A stretch of DNA of 64,000 nucleotides from Bimastos eiseni (GCA_959347315.1 OY365817.1:374501-438500), one strand, 5' to 3'. Numbered from the stretch's first letter, positions 11,001 to 23,830 are shown. Notes: generated from the sequence alone by a model not told the origin. Translations and numbers: made by a program.

Positions 11001-12980
11001 TGTAGCAGCTGAAGCTGTTAATGCTCCAATCCACAACACGAAGATGCTTCCAGTTATAGATTGAAGGGAAATGTCTAAGGTCACTACTGTTTTACAAACG
11101 TCTCCAAATCCAAGAACATAACATTTCTGGCGTATCATCAGGATGAAAAACCGCGTGTTGGCGTAGGTCCACCACCAATTAAAGTTTAGATGAAACGTAA
11201 CTGGTGATCACGAAGTCATTTATTTTTCCTTTTGTATGCTGCGAGGAGAAGCGGCGATCTACATTGAGAGGGGGGACACCCAATGAGAGGGGTAAGAAAG
11301 GTGGGGGCACAAACGTATAATATGTACACTCTCAGTAAAAGGTGGGGGAACTTGTCCCCCTCGACACCCTAGGGTTCGCCGGTTGGCTACAAAGCATCTC
11401 TTTACAAGGTTTAATTTCTCCTTCTTGCATACAGAAACGCTATCAATGCTTGCACTCTGACAGTGCTAGTCCCAAGCCTGGATGATTGAGGGTGGCGACG
11501 ATAAGGGTCTTTGTTATCACACATTGTTACTAAACTGAATCTGCGCCTCCTACTACTACTTATATATAGAATAACGTGTGGCATGTAAAGGTTCATTGAA
11601 GGGTTAATTGGAGGATTAATTGAATTGTAGCCTAACAATCAGACATCCTTCTTCGTGAATGGCTACTCTGAGATCGCCAGCGTCCAAGATCCTCTGCTGG
11701 CACAAATGTGTGGCATGTTAGGTAAGACAGAAGCAACAGTAATTGTTAAAGTTTTTCCTTAATACATAGTTTATTGAAATGAAGCCACCGGTTATATAGG
11801 AACGAGTACATCGTTATTTATTGTCTAATCATCCGTTGTTCATCCATTTCGCATCTCCCTGCATTTTATTCTTTTTTTCTGTTTTAATCAATAAAAGTTA
11901 TGCCATTGCAATATGCTTTGTTGAGTTCTTTGCCTGACAAGATCGAAAGTCCGAAGTCGTTTCCGTCAAAATAACTATTAACAGAAGCCTAACCACCGGC
12001 TCTATCCTACGACACTGCACATCTAAAAGACAAAGATCACGTGACTAGGAAAAAGAAAGGAAAGCACAGTGAATATAACTACTGATGGATAGGAACTGGA
12101 ACAAGTCGAAATATTATGTTATCTAGGAAGTATGATCTCAGATGATGCAGAGTGTTTTTCTTTTATTTTATTTTGGCAATTCTGCCACTCGGGTGTCCCT
12201 TCTAGCGGGATTTCAATCCCTTTCGGGGCTCCCTTTGTAGCCTCTTGTTTTATAACTGATGTTCTTTATGGCTTTTTATACCTTGAGCAAACTTTTTGTT
12301 GTGTGGCTACAAGTAAACAAAATTGTTTTATCGATTGATTGATTGAAAAATAAAGAGAGGAAAATCTATGAGAAAGATGCCTTCTATATACACGGAAAAT
12401 ATGAAAGCTTAAATAATAATCTGAAAAAACGAATAAACAGGTCTAGGATATGGAGTGTGGTGCCACAGGGATGAGAAACAATGTGGTAAAACAGAAGTGA
12501 GAGACACGTGCATAATACATATTGAATTTATTAAAGGAATTCTTGCAAAATGAATATTGCATTGATGAAAATATTCCTTGTTATAATAGAAGGTTTGATT
12601 GAGATCTTTTCTAAGTAGAAGTTGGATTGATGAAAAAGAGATTGCTTAAATGGAATTGGATTGACGAAAAGATTTCTACGTAAATGATACTGCTATCGCG
12701 ACACTCCATCCATGTACATTATACAAGAGATGCTCTGTGCAATTATGACTCGGTATGAATTCATATCGATTTAGAAAACATTCATAGTCTTTATGTAAAC
12801 GAAGACGACACGGTGATTATAGACAACGTAGGTACGCATAAAAGTTTAGTAAAATGGACAGTATATATTTTTTCATATCTGGATAGCAATATTGTAAACA
12901 TAGTAAACAATGTGCATTCTGTTGCAGAATCATGTTACAGTTCACTCTTAGGCCTTCCAGATCCATTGTGCTTTGCCTGA
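8037..12980 (+). CDS. Secreted single-domain vWA protein, gene 1 (spliced)
   Basis: Exons: 8037-8115, 9632-9833, 10546-10849, 11643-11721 and, less surely, 12928-12980. Phases fit (1, 2, 0, then 1). Exon 1 encodes MTAILLLLIALLAAG, a cleavable signal peptide. Exon 2 begins with Cys and gives the vWA beta1 strand and MIDAS loop (DILFIVDGSDT), a Cys-rich insert (LCDCDASC), helix 1 and beta2 (VAVVKYG). Exon 3 gives the central strand (MAVVITNG) and beta5 (VKFFVVCVK). Exon 4 gives the C-terminal helix (VQDPLLAQMC). The metal site looks degraded: DGSDT instead of DxSxS and ITNG instead of the usual ITD. The product would be an extracellular binding protein of roughly 240 residues with no recognised catalytic role. 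The last exon (ESCYSS...CFA stop) rests only on splice signals and phase; without that splice exon 4 reads through to a stop after KVFP. Confidence 0.72.
8880..9110 (-). pseudogene. LINE ORF2 C-terminal remnant in vWA gene 1 intron 1
   Basis: On the minus strand a frame ends SLPSAFFRRRLKAFLFSI then stop. This matches the closing 'F+.+LK.FLF' of CR1/L2-type ORF2. The A-rich DNA at 9110-9245 precedes it. No RT motif remains. Confidence 0.45.
9300..9515 (+). repeat. LINE/SINE 3'-end family, GCGCTATATAAAT... type
   Basis: GGAGCGCTTCTAAGTAATCACCTTGAAGGAACGCTATATAAAT is followed by an ATGAATTAAT tail. The same block with (GAAT)n tails recurs at 28.4 and 46.4 kb (+) and 37.8 kb (-). Upstream codons resemble LKTVLF of a LINE C-terminus. 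Confidence 0.55.
10409..10441. repeat. (ATACA)n microsatellite
   Basis: About six exact pentanucleotide units in intron 2 of vWA gene 1. Confidence 0.95.
11250..11390. mobile_element. MITE-like element, copy 2
   Basis: Shares GCGGCGATCT, GGGGACACCC, GGGGTAAGA and CTTGTCCCCCTCGA in order with 7068-7216. The right end (TTCGCCG) is more decayed. It lies in an intron of vWA gene 1. Confidence 0.55.
11434..11540. repeat. RTE-like LINE 5'-region remnant, copy 1
   Basis: CAGTGCTAGTCCCAAGCCTG and GGCGACGATAAGGGTCTTTG recur at 38315-38400 in the same order. The AGTCCCAAGCC(T/C)GG block is familiar from the region before the endonuclease of RTE-type LINEs; that link is from memory and was not aligned. 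Confidence 0.45.
12190..12350 (+). repeat. 3'-UTR fragment of the CR1/L2-like LINE
   Basis: GGGTGTCCCTTCTAGCGGGA followed by CCCTTTCGGGG matches the 3' UTR of the large LINE on the minus strand (14920-14960: GGGTGTCCCTGCTAGCGGGA, CCCTTTAGGG). It ends in (GATT)n. A third copy of the hairpin block lies at 61560. Confidence 0.65.
12530..12690 (+). repeat. Dispersed minisatellite, unit about 40 bp, copy 1
   Basis: About four degenerate units carry AAATGGAA(g/t)T(t)GGATTGATGAAAA. Relatives: 61805-61985 in the same orientation, 44330-44520 and 47750-47890 inverted. Confidence 0.6.
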
Positions 12981-14800
12981 GCACTGAAAATGTACGTATG
13001 AATTTCGAATCTTCCCATCTCAGGTATATTGTTTCCTTATTTTAACTATGATCTCCGCAACCACTAAATTGAACGTGAACTTCATTTCTGTTGTTTTTGT
13101 AAAACACTGCGATAGACCTATATGGCAGTGTTACGGCAATGTATAAATTGTACACCTAATAATTGCCATGCATGATAGATTCTTGTATACCAGATATAGC
13201 GTTGGATACAGACAATGAACTTTAAGGACGTAAATGTTATCTAGTTTTCTTTAACGAAGTTCCATTGGCAAATAGCTGTTTCCTATATATGTTATATTCT
13301 AATCCAACGAAATGTTTTTATTCGAATACTCCATGATGATGGATTCAATAAATATTCCTAACGGCAGAAACGTTACATGTGCTCTGCGACACTGTCTCTC
13401 CTTGAGTCAATGTAAATGAAGCAGCCAAATGTGACAATTAGAAATCTAGCCACAACATTAAACTTCTTTTTTATTTTTCAATTAATTGATCCCACATAGT
13501 AATGATGATTAAAAAAATTTCAATTATCAAATTTTATTTAAGAATGCTGTTGAATTTTGTATGGGGGATCATAAGCATAATTTGTAACGCAAGACAACAT
13601 TGTAATACAATTGATTTCTATGTGGTCATATTTAGTTTAATCTCAAAAGTGTTTTCGCTGCAGTGCAATTATCAAAAGACATTCGATATTGACCTGGTTG
13701 ACAAAAAGGATGCAAATTGTAGACAAGGCGAAATCTCTGTTGGTTTGGCAAAACAGTGAATTGGTATTAAGTATTCGCAAGTACACCACTTCAGCAAGAT
13801 GCCCCCTATAAATATTTTAATAGCTGAACACCAGATTGTGTGCGCCATACGAGTGAGCATGTGATCGTAATGAGAAATGCTTATTCATGAGCTGTTGTTT
13901 TACGTCTTCAGATAACGATCGGTCAACTATGTGCGATCAAGATGTTCTCGAATATTTGGATTCCGAACGATATACGCAGAATATTTTTCTTTCCAGCTTT
14001 ACTTAACTTTATTGCATCTGCTGCCTTGAACTGACACTGCTTTATTGCTAAAATCAGCTTTGATATGACATATTATTAAGTACAGAAACTGTCTTCTGCT
14101 TAAATAATCAGCGATTGTAGTCCAGATGTACTTTTCAAAATTTGCTTAAATGATTTCTTCTTGTGAAAATTATATGTCCTTGCACTGAAACTTGATTCTG
14201 TTTTTATATCGCACACGATCAGTGAATGAAAACATGTTTATATGCCTACCCATCAATGGAAGTGCAAGAAAGAGTTAGAAAAAGTCTGGAATTAAATGAC
14301 ATCAAAAGAGACTCTTAGTCCATAAAACTGAGATGCTCGAATGGGGTCACCCTGCAATTAAGTTGATCCTTGGAAGATATTTCTGATAATTTCGATCAGA
14401 CAAGAAGAAGCTAGAGTTAAATGTGGACAAGAACTGAACTGCTGAAATCTACCAAATTCGCATCTTATTTTAACCCACTTCATACATATAATTGCCTTTC
14501 TCTTAGTTTGGTTCATATTTCATTTTTTAGCTCATCAAATGACATTGACACAGAGGTTGTCGTAATCCTTGTTTTTAAAGAAATTTAGATTTTTCAGAGT
14601 GAGCTATGGTGCATGCATCCAGTGTATATGCGTGAATAGCTTTGTTTGACATCAGCCTTGAAATTATATAGGTAGCCTACTCGTTGAAAACAGCTTTATG
14701 GTTGCTATGGCTACAGAGTTACTTTATGGTTGCTATAGCTACATTTGTCTACAATGTCTACCCTTCTTCATCCCATTGGTTCGCATCACATGACCAAAAT
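12981..14800. other. No recognised feature
   Basis: AT-rich. I see no exon with splice signals and a known motif. TTTATGGTTGCTATGGCTACA at about 14693 is repeated once nearby (14720s). Confidence 0.4.
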
Positions 14801-14804
14801 AAGC

Positions 14805-17800
14805 CATAACTATAACCATAACCAAAAATTTTATTGGCTACTGAACAACCAATTTTGCAAACATAATATTAAGGTCAAACAGCACAGAAAGGTTGACAGA
14901 GCACAAAAGAAAGAACCCTAAAGGGACCGAGGTCCCGCTAGCAGGGACACCCATTACAAAATTGGTAATAACACGGTTATGCAAGTAAATTCAAGACAAT
15001 GAACACGAAGATTAGTTACTTAACTAACATGTAACATTATAAAACAGAGGTATTAAGACTGTTACGGCATAAAACTAGGAAGCATAACTTTAATCTAGAC
15101 AAGTAACTCAATAAATTATAATTTTAGCAGGTATTCTTTAAGTTTATTTTTAAACTGAGAGATGGTGGTTGAGTGGCGTAGACTCAATGGCAGTTTATTC
15201 CACGCCTGAGGTCCAGAAACACTTAACGAGAACATGTGGGTATTAGTTCGATAGTGGCATGGTCTGAAGTTATCAGCGTTACGAATGCCATAGGGGTTAA
15301 GTTGGAGCACAGCAGAGAAAAAGTTTTCGAAGCATAATGGCAATAAATTATTTAAATACTTGTACATAAATTCATTAAGTTTTAACACAGTTATCTGTTC
15401 AAGTTTAAGTATTTGAGAGCACAGGCCCAATGAAGAACTGTCTAAGTTACGACGAATAACGCGAAAGGCCCTACGTTGAAGCATGTGGAATCTTTTAAGT
15501 CTGGAGTGATAGTTAGATGCCCAGATCATATTACAATAAGTTAGAAAAGAATGAACAAGGGAGTAGTGAAGGCTGATGCGGAGAGTTAAAGGCAAGAGAT
15601 ACGCAATACGAGATAAAATTCCGATGTTTTTTGCTAGCTTCGCTGCAATGCTATCAATATGAGTTTTCCACTTAAGTGATTGGTCAACGAAAACACCAAG
15701 GAACTTAGTAGAAGTAACTATAGGTATGGGAATATTATTTAACATAAGAGGCTTATTGATTTTTGGTAAGGTTTTACGATGAGATGCAAATAAAATATAA
15801 ATCGTTTTTGCAACGTTAAGAGACAGTTTATTCACAGTAAACCAATTAGTTATACTGGCTAATTCGTGATTTAACAGATCAATTAGTTTGGAGTAGTCAG
15901 AGCTGGAGGTAATGATATTAGTATCGTCAGCGAATAATAAAAAGTGGAGATGTCTAGACGCATTTGGGAGGTCATTAATATAAATCAAGAAAGAAGAGGA
16001 CCTAAGATTGAGCCTTGGGGCACACCATGTTTTAGGTAGGCAGTATTTGACTTGTGACCGTTACAATACACATATTGAGATCTATTGCAAAGATAGCTTC
16101 GAAACCAACTCAAAGCAACTCCTCGGACACCCATGGATTCCAGATTAAATAAAAGTATACTATGATTTACGGTATCGAAAGCCTTGGATATGTCCAGGAA
16201 GATTCCCACTGAGAATTCATTTCGGTCTATAACAGAAGATAGGTGCTCTTGAAGATCAAGCAGGGACATTGCTGTGGAGTGCCCCGGCTGGAAACCATGT
16301 TGCGATGGGCAGAGGAATTTGCATTGATCAATGAAATAAAAAAATCTAGAGTACATTACTTTCTCTAATAATTTGGAAAAATAGGAAAGAATAGATATAG
16401 GTCTGTAATTAGCTAATTGATTTCTTGGGTCCTGTTTATGAATAGGTATCACTTTCGCAATTTTCATAGCAGTAGAATATATACCAGTGTCAAGGGAGCA
16501 ATTAATGATACAAGCAAGTGGTGCAACAATGAGAGAGAATATTGGACTAATTAATGAAGGATCAAGGTCGTCGGGACCTGAGGAATGAGTGGTTTTCAGG
16601 GAGTGATTTAAAGAAATTGATTCTTCTGGGGAAGTAGGATAAATAGCAAAAGAGTTGATGTTGGGTGGGTTAAGGTAATCAAAAAATGAGCCGGTGGAGG
16701 AGGGTATTTTCTCTACTAAGTCACAGGCAATGTTAGTAAAATAATTGTTAAATTTATTGGCGATCTGGGTTGGGTCTGTAATTTCAATATTATTGATGTT
16801 TAAAGACTCCACCAGAGTTTCTAAAGGTTTTGCGTTCAAAATCGTCCTGATAATTTTCCAAGTCTGCTTCAGATCATTGCCATTCCGAGGTATAGTAATT
16901 TTTTTCAGCTTTAATGCGTAACATTTTAAATTTGTTTCTATCGGTCTTAAATTTTTCTGAGTTTTCAGGTGAGGGATGTTTTATAGAGGTCGTATGAAGC
17001 TTAGATTTAGTATTGCATGATTTAAGTAAGGCTGGTGTCATCCAGGGCTGTTTATAGGCGGTGGTAGTATTAATTTTTTAGAGGTAAGAGGAAAAGCAGA
17101 ATCATAAGCATATTTGATTTCAGAAGTGAAGAGGTCATAGGCAAGCGAAGGATTATTTTGATCACAGCACTTATCGATCTCAGACAAGGCCATCTGGAAC
17201 AGGAGATCTTTGAATTTTAATTTAGAGGCATCATCATACTGTCTGACTAATCTAGTAGAGGGGCCAGAAACTAATCTATGAGAAAGATCAAACCACATTA
17301 AAATAGGAAAATGATCAGAGATATCATCAATAACAATGGTAGGTTCGATTATATTTGAGATGCGGTTAGTGAAAATATTATCTATTAATATGGATGAGGT
17401 TTCAGTAATACGGGTGGGTTGAGTAATGACAGGAAGGAGGTGATGAGAGATAGTAATATCAAGAAAGTTACTGGTCAAGTGGTGATCATTTGATTTCAGA
17501 AGATCAATATTGAAATCTCCGAGTAGATACATGTCTCTATCTTTTATATCGCATATAGAAGTCATTCCATTCATCATTAAACAGAACCAAGTCCTGGCCA
17601 GGAGGTCGATAAATTACACAAGCGACAGAATAAGATCCGTTAGCACACGGAAGACGGAGAAATAATCATTCATATGAGGTATGAGAATTACATACAACGG
17701 GGAGGTTATGCACTTGGTATTTAAGATTGCATTTTATAAAAAAATCCCACACCGCCCCCATGACCTCCAAACCTGGGTCTCGACTCAAAATTGTACCCTG

Positions 17801-18000
17801 AGATATGGACCAAGTCAGAGTGTACAAGGTCAAGCCATGTCTCAGACACAGCGAGAATGTCAATAGAAAGGCGGTTAAGCAGACTAGTAATCGCGGGCAA
17901 TTTACCAAGTATACTTCTACAATTGATATGCATAATAGCGAAATGGGCCAATTTCCTTTGGGCAGCAAGTTCAAGAGAGGATGGAATATCGTACACACTC
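14805..18000 (-). mobile_element. CR1/L2-like LINE, nearly complete ORF2, frameshifted
   Basis: Read on the minus strand. Endonuclease from 17996: INCRSI, VSETWL, then YRPPG near 17610, LGDFNIDLL near 17510 and ISDHFPILMWF near 17290. Reverse transcriptase 16839-15116: ANYRPISILSYFSKLLEKV, FLDISKAFDTVNHS, HGVPQGSILGPLLS, then after a frameshift at about 15987 YINDLPN and the catalytic FADDTN. It closes with GPQAWNKLPLSLR and a stop at 15116. Further breaks lie near 17720, 17640 and 17575. The 3' UTR (15115 down to about 14805) has a CCC/GGG hairpin block, AATAAAAT and a (GGTTAT)-like tail. It encodes an apurinic-type endonuclease and RT for target-primed insertion but is inactive as read. No ORF1 is visible; 5' truncation is likely. 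Clade by motif memory only. Confidence 0.85.
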
Positions 18001-18245
18001 AGGCTATGTCGTATCCTATAGAAGTTGTCAACTTCTGTCTTGTCGCCCTCTGTTGCGGAATTAAACTTCCGCTCAGTTGCATAATATTTGGAAGCACCGA
18101 GTCATTTGTTCTTCCCAGCATCTTTCTCCGTATCGACATTTCATAGACATCAATCTTCCTCTGCACCATCTCTGTTTTCGTCCATGTCTCGCAACCATAT
18201 AATGCTATTTTAAATATCGACGCTTTCACCAATCTTGCCTTTGTT
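18000..18245 (-). pseudogene. RTE-type LINE RT C-terminal fragment
   Basis: The minus frame reads ILTKARLVKASIFKIALYG, then CETWT and RKIDVYEMSIRRKMLG. This matches the 'T+.+L.+S.+..ALYG.ETW' thumb region of RTE-type reverse transcriptases. The CR1/L2-like LINE abuts it at about 18000. Confidence 0.65.
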
Positions 18246-18289
18246 AAAATTTTAGAAAGAATAATAGCCTTTAGACTAACCGTTCCCGC

Positions 18290-18415
18290 GAGAAATCCAA
18301 TTCCCCACCCGTACCCGTAGGTACGTGTAGGGTACAGGTACGTATTTTATGGGTCGGTTCGGATACGAGTAGACTAACCACGGGTACGGGGATAACTGGT
18401 TTTATCCGTGTCAAC
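18290..18415. repeat. Degenerate GGGTACGGGTA repeats, left block
   Basis: Units such as CCCGTACCCGTAGGTACGTG and ACGGGTACGGGGATA. A related block lies at 19285-19390, so the two bracket the polypyrimidine tract. Confidence 0.6.
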
Positions 18416-18584
18416 GTCAAGTTTTAGGGTTACAATGTCACCTTTAAATATACAGATGAACCTTGCATCATCAAAGACTTAATTACTATTTTAGACAAAC
18501 TGGCACATTCGAAATCCAAGTACTAGATAGACCTACCTGCACGTGATGCTTTCATTCCTTTTTGTATGTGTGTTAATCGCTGTT

Positions 18585-19170
18585 TTTCTCATTCTTCCTC
18601 CTCCTCCCTTTCCTACTACTCCTCCTGTTGATTCTCTCCTCTACCTTTTCCCTCCTTCACATCTTCCTGCTCCTGCTCCTAATTTCTGCTCTTCCACCTG
18701 CTCTCCAACAGCTTTTTCTCTCCTCTTACTCTTCCTCCATTTCATCCTCATCTTCATCCTCCTCATTTTTCTTAATCCTCCAAATTTTCCTTCTGCTTCT
18801 GCCTGTCTGCTGCCTCTCCACTTCCCTCATTCTCCATCTCCTTCTTTTCCTTCTCCTCATCCTTCTGTTCTTCCTCTCCTCCTGAAGTTCCGTTCACCTC
18901 TTCTACCTCTACTTCGCCCAAACTTCTTCATATCTTCTTCTTCCTTCTCTTTCTCCTCCTCTTCCTTCTCCTCATTCAATTCTCCTGCCTCTAATCCGCT
19001 CTATTTCTCCCTGCTTCTCCTCCAACTCTTTCTGCTGACTATCTTCTTCCTCCTAACCTCAACTTCTCCTTCTCCAGCGCCCGTCCTCCTCCCATTTCTC
19101 TTCTTTTCCTTTCTCCTACTCCACTTATTCCATCATATTCTGCTTCCGCCTCCATCGCAACCCCACGGCA
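18585..19170. repeat. Polypyrimidine tract of about 590 bp
   Basis: Almost pure C/T on the + strand (TCCTCC, TTCTCC, CTCCTT). It yields a spurious 213-residue frame of Leu, Ser, Phe and Pro. Such tracts can form triplex DNA. Confidence 0.9.
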
Positions 19171-19284
19171 GCTGTCACTGGTGATGTTGTTGTTGTTGCT
19201 GCTACTACTAAGACAACATAATAAGGCTTAGTAAGTTGTGATCTTATTAGACTGGCAGGCAGCTGAGGGCATGTTAGTGACGTC

Positions 19285-19395
19285 ACGGGTAAGGGTATAC
19301 GGGTATACGCGCGGGTACGAGTCGGGTAGGAATTTTGAGTACAGGTCGGGTACTAGTTAGCGTCCTGTGTTATGGTACGGTTCGGGTAGAAAAGA
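19285..19395. repeat. Degenerate GGGTACGGGTA repeats, right block
   Basis: ACGGGTAAGGGTATACGGGT, GCGGGTACGAGTCGGGTAGG and GGTACGGTTCGGGTAG, related to 18290-18415. Confidence 0.6.
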
Positions 19396-19424
19396 ATGCT
19401 CTACCCGCAGACCTCGAACATACA

Positions 19425-19545
19425 TTCACTCATACATACATACATGCATACATACATACATACATACATGCATACATGCATACATGCATGCACACATACA
19501 TACATACAATACATACATACATACTTACATACATACAACAATATA
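19425..19545. repeat. (ACAT)n microsatellite
   Basis: TACATACA units with TGCA variants. Open frames across it (YIHT repeats) are artefacts. Confidence 0.95.
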
Positions 19546-19559
19546 CTATTCATATCGAG

Positions 19560-21267
19560 TATGACGACTGGGATCTCACACTAGTGGGCGGTACAGTTGG
19601 AAGCGTGCTTTATGGTTCAAACTCGGCATGAACTTGTGAGAGTCTTCAACATATTTAACATAAATGCCCTGCGCTTAACCTTCAAAGTGGTGCCTTAGAA
19701 GTTTTGGAACTATATATATATATATATACAATAACGGTTACTATCTTCAATTACCGATCCACTGGAATACACATAGTACCCCGAAGGATCAGCACTCGAG
19801 TATCCATAATATGTAAAACTGCACAAATTGTAAAGCGATATCTTTTGATAAATTACAGGAACGATTGTCGTGCTACCGGGGTAAGATACTTTCCAAAGAA
19901 ATAAGTAGGTCTACACATTGTATTACATGACTGCGGATAAGGCAGGAAATTACTAACATGCCAGACAAGTACTCACTTAGAGTTTATGCCCCTGCCGGTT
20001 GTAAAATATCCATATATCGGATAAATTGTATAAATAATCGATATGCACCAGTAACGATGAAATTTCTCAACTATTATTGCGCTTGTTTTTCTATCTATCA
20101 ATAGGAAACCGCAATAAAATGCATCCTGTAGGAACGAACTCATCCGTATGCTGGACGATTAGAATGGCGACTGCTAATAAGATCAGAAATTGGTCGCGCA
20201 ACCGATAAAGGAAAAATAAGTGATTGCCAACAACACGAAGGATGGCGACAACTATTAAATATACACTAGGTCTCACGTCAAATTAGAGGCGAATAAACGT
20301 CGTGCATTGCACCTAAAGCGAAAGAAGTTTGATATATGTGATATTCTGTTTAATGATTATGCTAGACAAGCCACCTGAAGAGAAGCAGCGCAAAAAAATA
20401 CTTCCGAACATGTTAGCCTATGCATCACTATACTTGTTAATATCGGCTGTCTGCGTGCACGGAATTCGTAATTATGATTACATATTCATCATTTTTTTGA
20501 GAAAACTCATCGATTTGCTCCTAACCTGTGAGTACAAGACCAAGGTCGAGTGGAATGGGAAAAGACTATGTGCGAGTCATCACTTATGTCGGTACCTATT
20601 CTTAGTTAAACTACTCCATGAATTATCAAATCAGATTAAATTTATTTTTATTGACCTTAACATATTTAAACTTCCGCATCCCCAGTTGGAAAATACAAGA
20701 ATCCACCAAATCACGGCCTAATGAATTTATCATAGCTGCTTTGTTCCTAGTATGCCTACGCAGGCATTTTCAACCAAAACTGCGGTACATCATTATTTTG
20801 AATCCATGCCATCGATCAGCTATCGACGTGAACCCATTGGTTGATTCCACACTGGGCACTATTTTCAGCTTAATGTGCATAGCTTTGCTAACAGGCATAT
20901 TTTACTCGGTCACTGCCGACAACTCCGTGTAGAAATGTAGTCTTCTGTCTCTGCATGTCACGCTAAGTCAGATTATGCCTGAGGGAACCCAGTCATCCCT
21001 GAAGAAATACTTGAATAGCTGAAATTGTTGAACATAATCTTCTTGGAGGATGTCGACAGAACCAGGATTAGAGGATACATAAAAGCCACGCTGTGTCTGT
21101 AGAAATGTCTTTCAATCAGAATCCGACACATCATTCTTAGTTTCAGAATACTAAGTCCTCTGAGTGATGACAAATGGATAGAGGCTGATCATTTGGATAC
21201 AGGCAGAGATGATAGAAGCGGAACAGTGGCTTGCTTCGATGAGACGCTGTAAGACCAGATTATACTT
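19560..21267. other. No recognised gene
   Basis: Two overlapping frames of 130 and 104 residues (20329-20932) lack motifs and codon bias that I can see. Left uncalled. Confidence 0.4.
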
Positions 21268-21502
21268 ATTTTATTTATTTATTTATTTCACTTTGATATC
21301 GCCCTTTTCCCAACATTTTTTGCTCAGAAGTGCACATGTCTCGACGGCGAAATTGCAGTAGTACTGAAAAGCAACTGTGTGATATAATCGTATAATAGTG
21401 CTCAACGTCCCTACACAGTGACGCCTCGGACGAGGATCGAACCCGCTCGCTCAGCGCACACTGAGCGTTACGGGTCGACCGCTCTAACTAATCGGCCACC
21501 GT
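21268..21502 (-). mobile_element. tRNA-derived SINE, copy 2
   Basis: Minus-strand order is a GTGGCCGATTAG A-box-like start, GGTTCGATCC B box, CACTGTGTAGGGAC, GGGCGATATCAAAG and an (AAAT)n tail. The closest match is copy 1. Confidence 0.8.
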
Positions 21503-21639
21503 TATTGGTCAATCGCAGCTGAAATCATCGTCATTGTTATGTGTAGCTGAATGAATTCATAGTGCTCGCAAGGGTAGTAATTCGTTCAATTGGAATTGTT
21601 GGCTACATTTTGCGGTCTATGCGTGATGGATATAGTGAT

Positions 21640-21716
21640 AGGCTATATCTACATGTAAGAGCAATAGGCTATACCTACATGTAGGAGCGCTAGGCTATAC
21701 TTACATGTAAGTGCGT
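21640..21716. repeat. 25-bp tandem repeat, three units
   Basis: Three copies of (g/a)ATAGGCTATA(c/t)(c/t)TACATGTAAGAGC with few changes. Confidence 0.8.
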
Positions 21717-21719
21717 TTG

Positions 21720-23735
21720 ATGGTGGCTCATTGTAGCAGCGTATACAGCTGCATAAGAACTATAGATTTCACTCGTTCATTTGAAAAGTTAGGGAGCAAT
21801 GTATTGCCCGTATAATATTGATTTTTCTCGTACTTATTATTTATCTGATAGACCAGGAAAGATAGACGTAAGCTATAGCTTAGAAGCAGACTACATATTT
21901 GACAGGCTCTAGTAAGGTGCACGAAGGTCATGACAATTCACGATTAAGTTTTATTAGCCAATTTACCAAACGCCTTGATAATGCACACAAAAGTTTTAAT
22001 AAAAGTTAATATGTACGCATTGTCGGTATTAAATTTTTGAAGAACATATTTCCTATTTCGACGGTTTTACCTCGAATTTTGGTGCAAGCTGGTGGAAAAT
22101 GTAACTGACCCAAAATAAAAATACAAAATTAGTCAAGTCGAAATAAGACGATTCCTATAGAAGTCAGAAATTCATTCTCTGGATAATTTTCATTATAATT
22201 AATTATCATCAAAATATGATGATACTTAGTTATAAAGTATATTTTATATACTCCAGAAAGAATACCGTAAAGCGTTAACCTAACCATAAAGCTTAGTGCG
22301 ATAGGAGAATCTACCACACTCAGAAGGTGGAAAAAACACAGAATAACTTTCATCGAGGGTTAAGACTTAGTGTAACGTACAATAATGATGAACGTTTCCA
22401 CGACCTTATTAAATCATTAAGCGTTTTGAAAACCGTAGTGAACTGAGTTAAGCTAAGTTACTGTTATCCGATATTATGTGCAGCGATTATTCATAGTTAA
22501 TATTAATTTGTTAACAGTTTTACAACCGCTATTAATTGTGCAGTTTCCTCCACAATCCTCCACGCGTGAAACAAGAGTTCGTGAGTGAAAGGGTTTCCTC
22601 TTGAGAGTTAGTCACAGGGGCGTTGTCAGTAACTATTGTTGGTTGAACTCTGCATAACCTTGCAGCATGCGCTGCAATGTTTTCACCATTCACTGTACAA
22701 GCCCTATATTGGCTGGAAACAAATTAAATTAGCTTTTCTTTCAACCTGCCTGTTGTTGGCATGTTGGAAAGTGTCAAACACTCAATCTCAAAATAGCCAC
22801 ATTGAATTATTATATTTTAAATTAAAATTCTATGCATCTGTGTCTATACGTAGAACACTTGGTTAACACTCAATGTAGCCTATTTTTTATAGGATGTTGG
22901 TAAGTGTAGCTAAGTTAGTAACATCGAGCAATCCAGGTCAGTTAACTGTGACGACTCTCGCATTGTAGCCTCATGTCGTCCATTTCAACCCTCCATTGCT
23001 CGGTTAACATAGCTTAACTCTGGTACTGCAGTAACTATACGCTTGATAAACGAATCAGCTCAGATATAACCTCTCAAATAAATCGTCGGAAATTTAAATT
23101 CTGCCCTGTCAAGCGTCAACAGTTTTAACTAAAATGCCAACATCGAAGCACGTAAGCAATAAATCTCAAATAAAACCTGTCTACTTCATCAATCATATGT
23201 AGGACGTGCTAGTTTGACATGCTGCAGTCAATAAATTCAGGTATATGGCGGCATTTATCGTCTTGTGGCGTCACTTTGTCGTATATGGTGTTTGATGAAT
23301 GACCATACGCTTCGTTAACCTTGTTGCACTATCCAAAGGAAACGTGTGGAGCTACAGAAATGACCAAATCCTGTCTGAAACCCATTCCACGGGAACCTCT
23401 ACAACATCTTAACGACACGCTTTATAAATTAACATAATGCGAACACCAGGCAGTAGTAGGCCAAGCGAGACATAAGGCAATTTAGACTTATTAGATATCA
23501 ACAGCGATTGTCAAAATCAATATCCAGGTCCAACCTGTAAACACGCGTGTCTAGATATCGTATCGAGGCTTTTGAATGTTCTGAGGCTTATATAAACATG
23601 TTGAGAGTAGAGTATTTGGGTCAAACTCATAATGTACAGCATACCCGTTACTACAATCGAATTCGGCATACTTTTGTAGCGTCTAAATATGCATTCATGG
23701 TCGCTAAGAATGATGTTGTGACTGATGCCTTTTAA
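21720..23735. other. No recognised feature
   Basis: AT-rich spacer with short open frames only. Confidence 0.4.
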
Positions 23736-23737
23736 AG

Positions 23738-23830
23738 TCAAAGTCAAAGTCAAAATTAAAGTCAAAGTCATAGTCACAGTCACAATTAAAGTCAAAGTCG
23801 TAGTCACAGTCACAGTCACAGCCAAAGTCA
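23738..23830. repeat. (AAAGTC)n hexanucleotide repeat
   Basis: About 15 units of AAAGTC with CACAGTC and AATTAAAGTC variants. Confidence 0.9.

Noticed and set aside
18543..19184. 213-residue open frame
   Set aside because: It is a translation of the polypyrimidine tract; composition is only Leu, Ser, Phe and Pro.
20329..20932. Overlapping 130- and 104-residue open frames
   Set aside because: Two overlapping frames without motifs; probably chance in AT-rich DNA.
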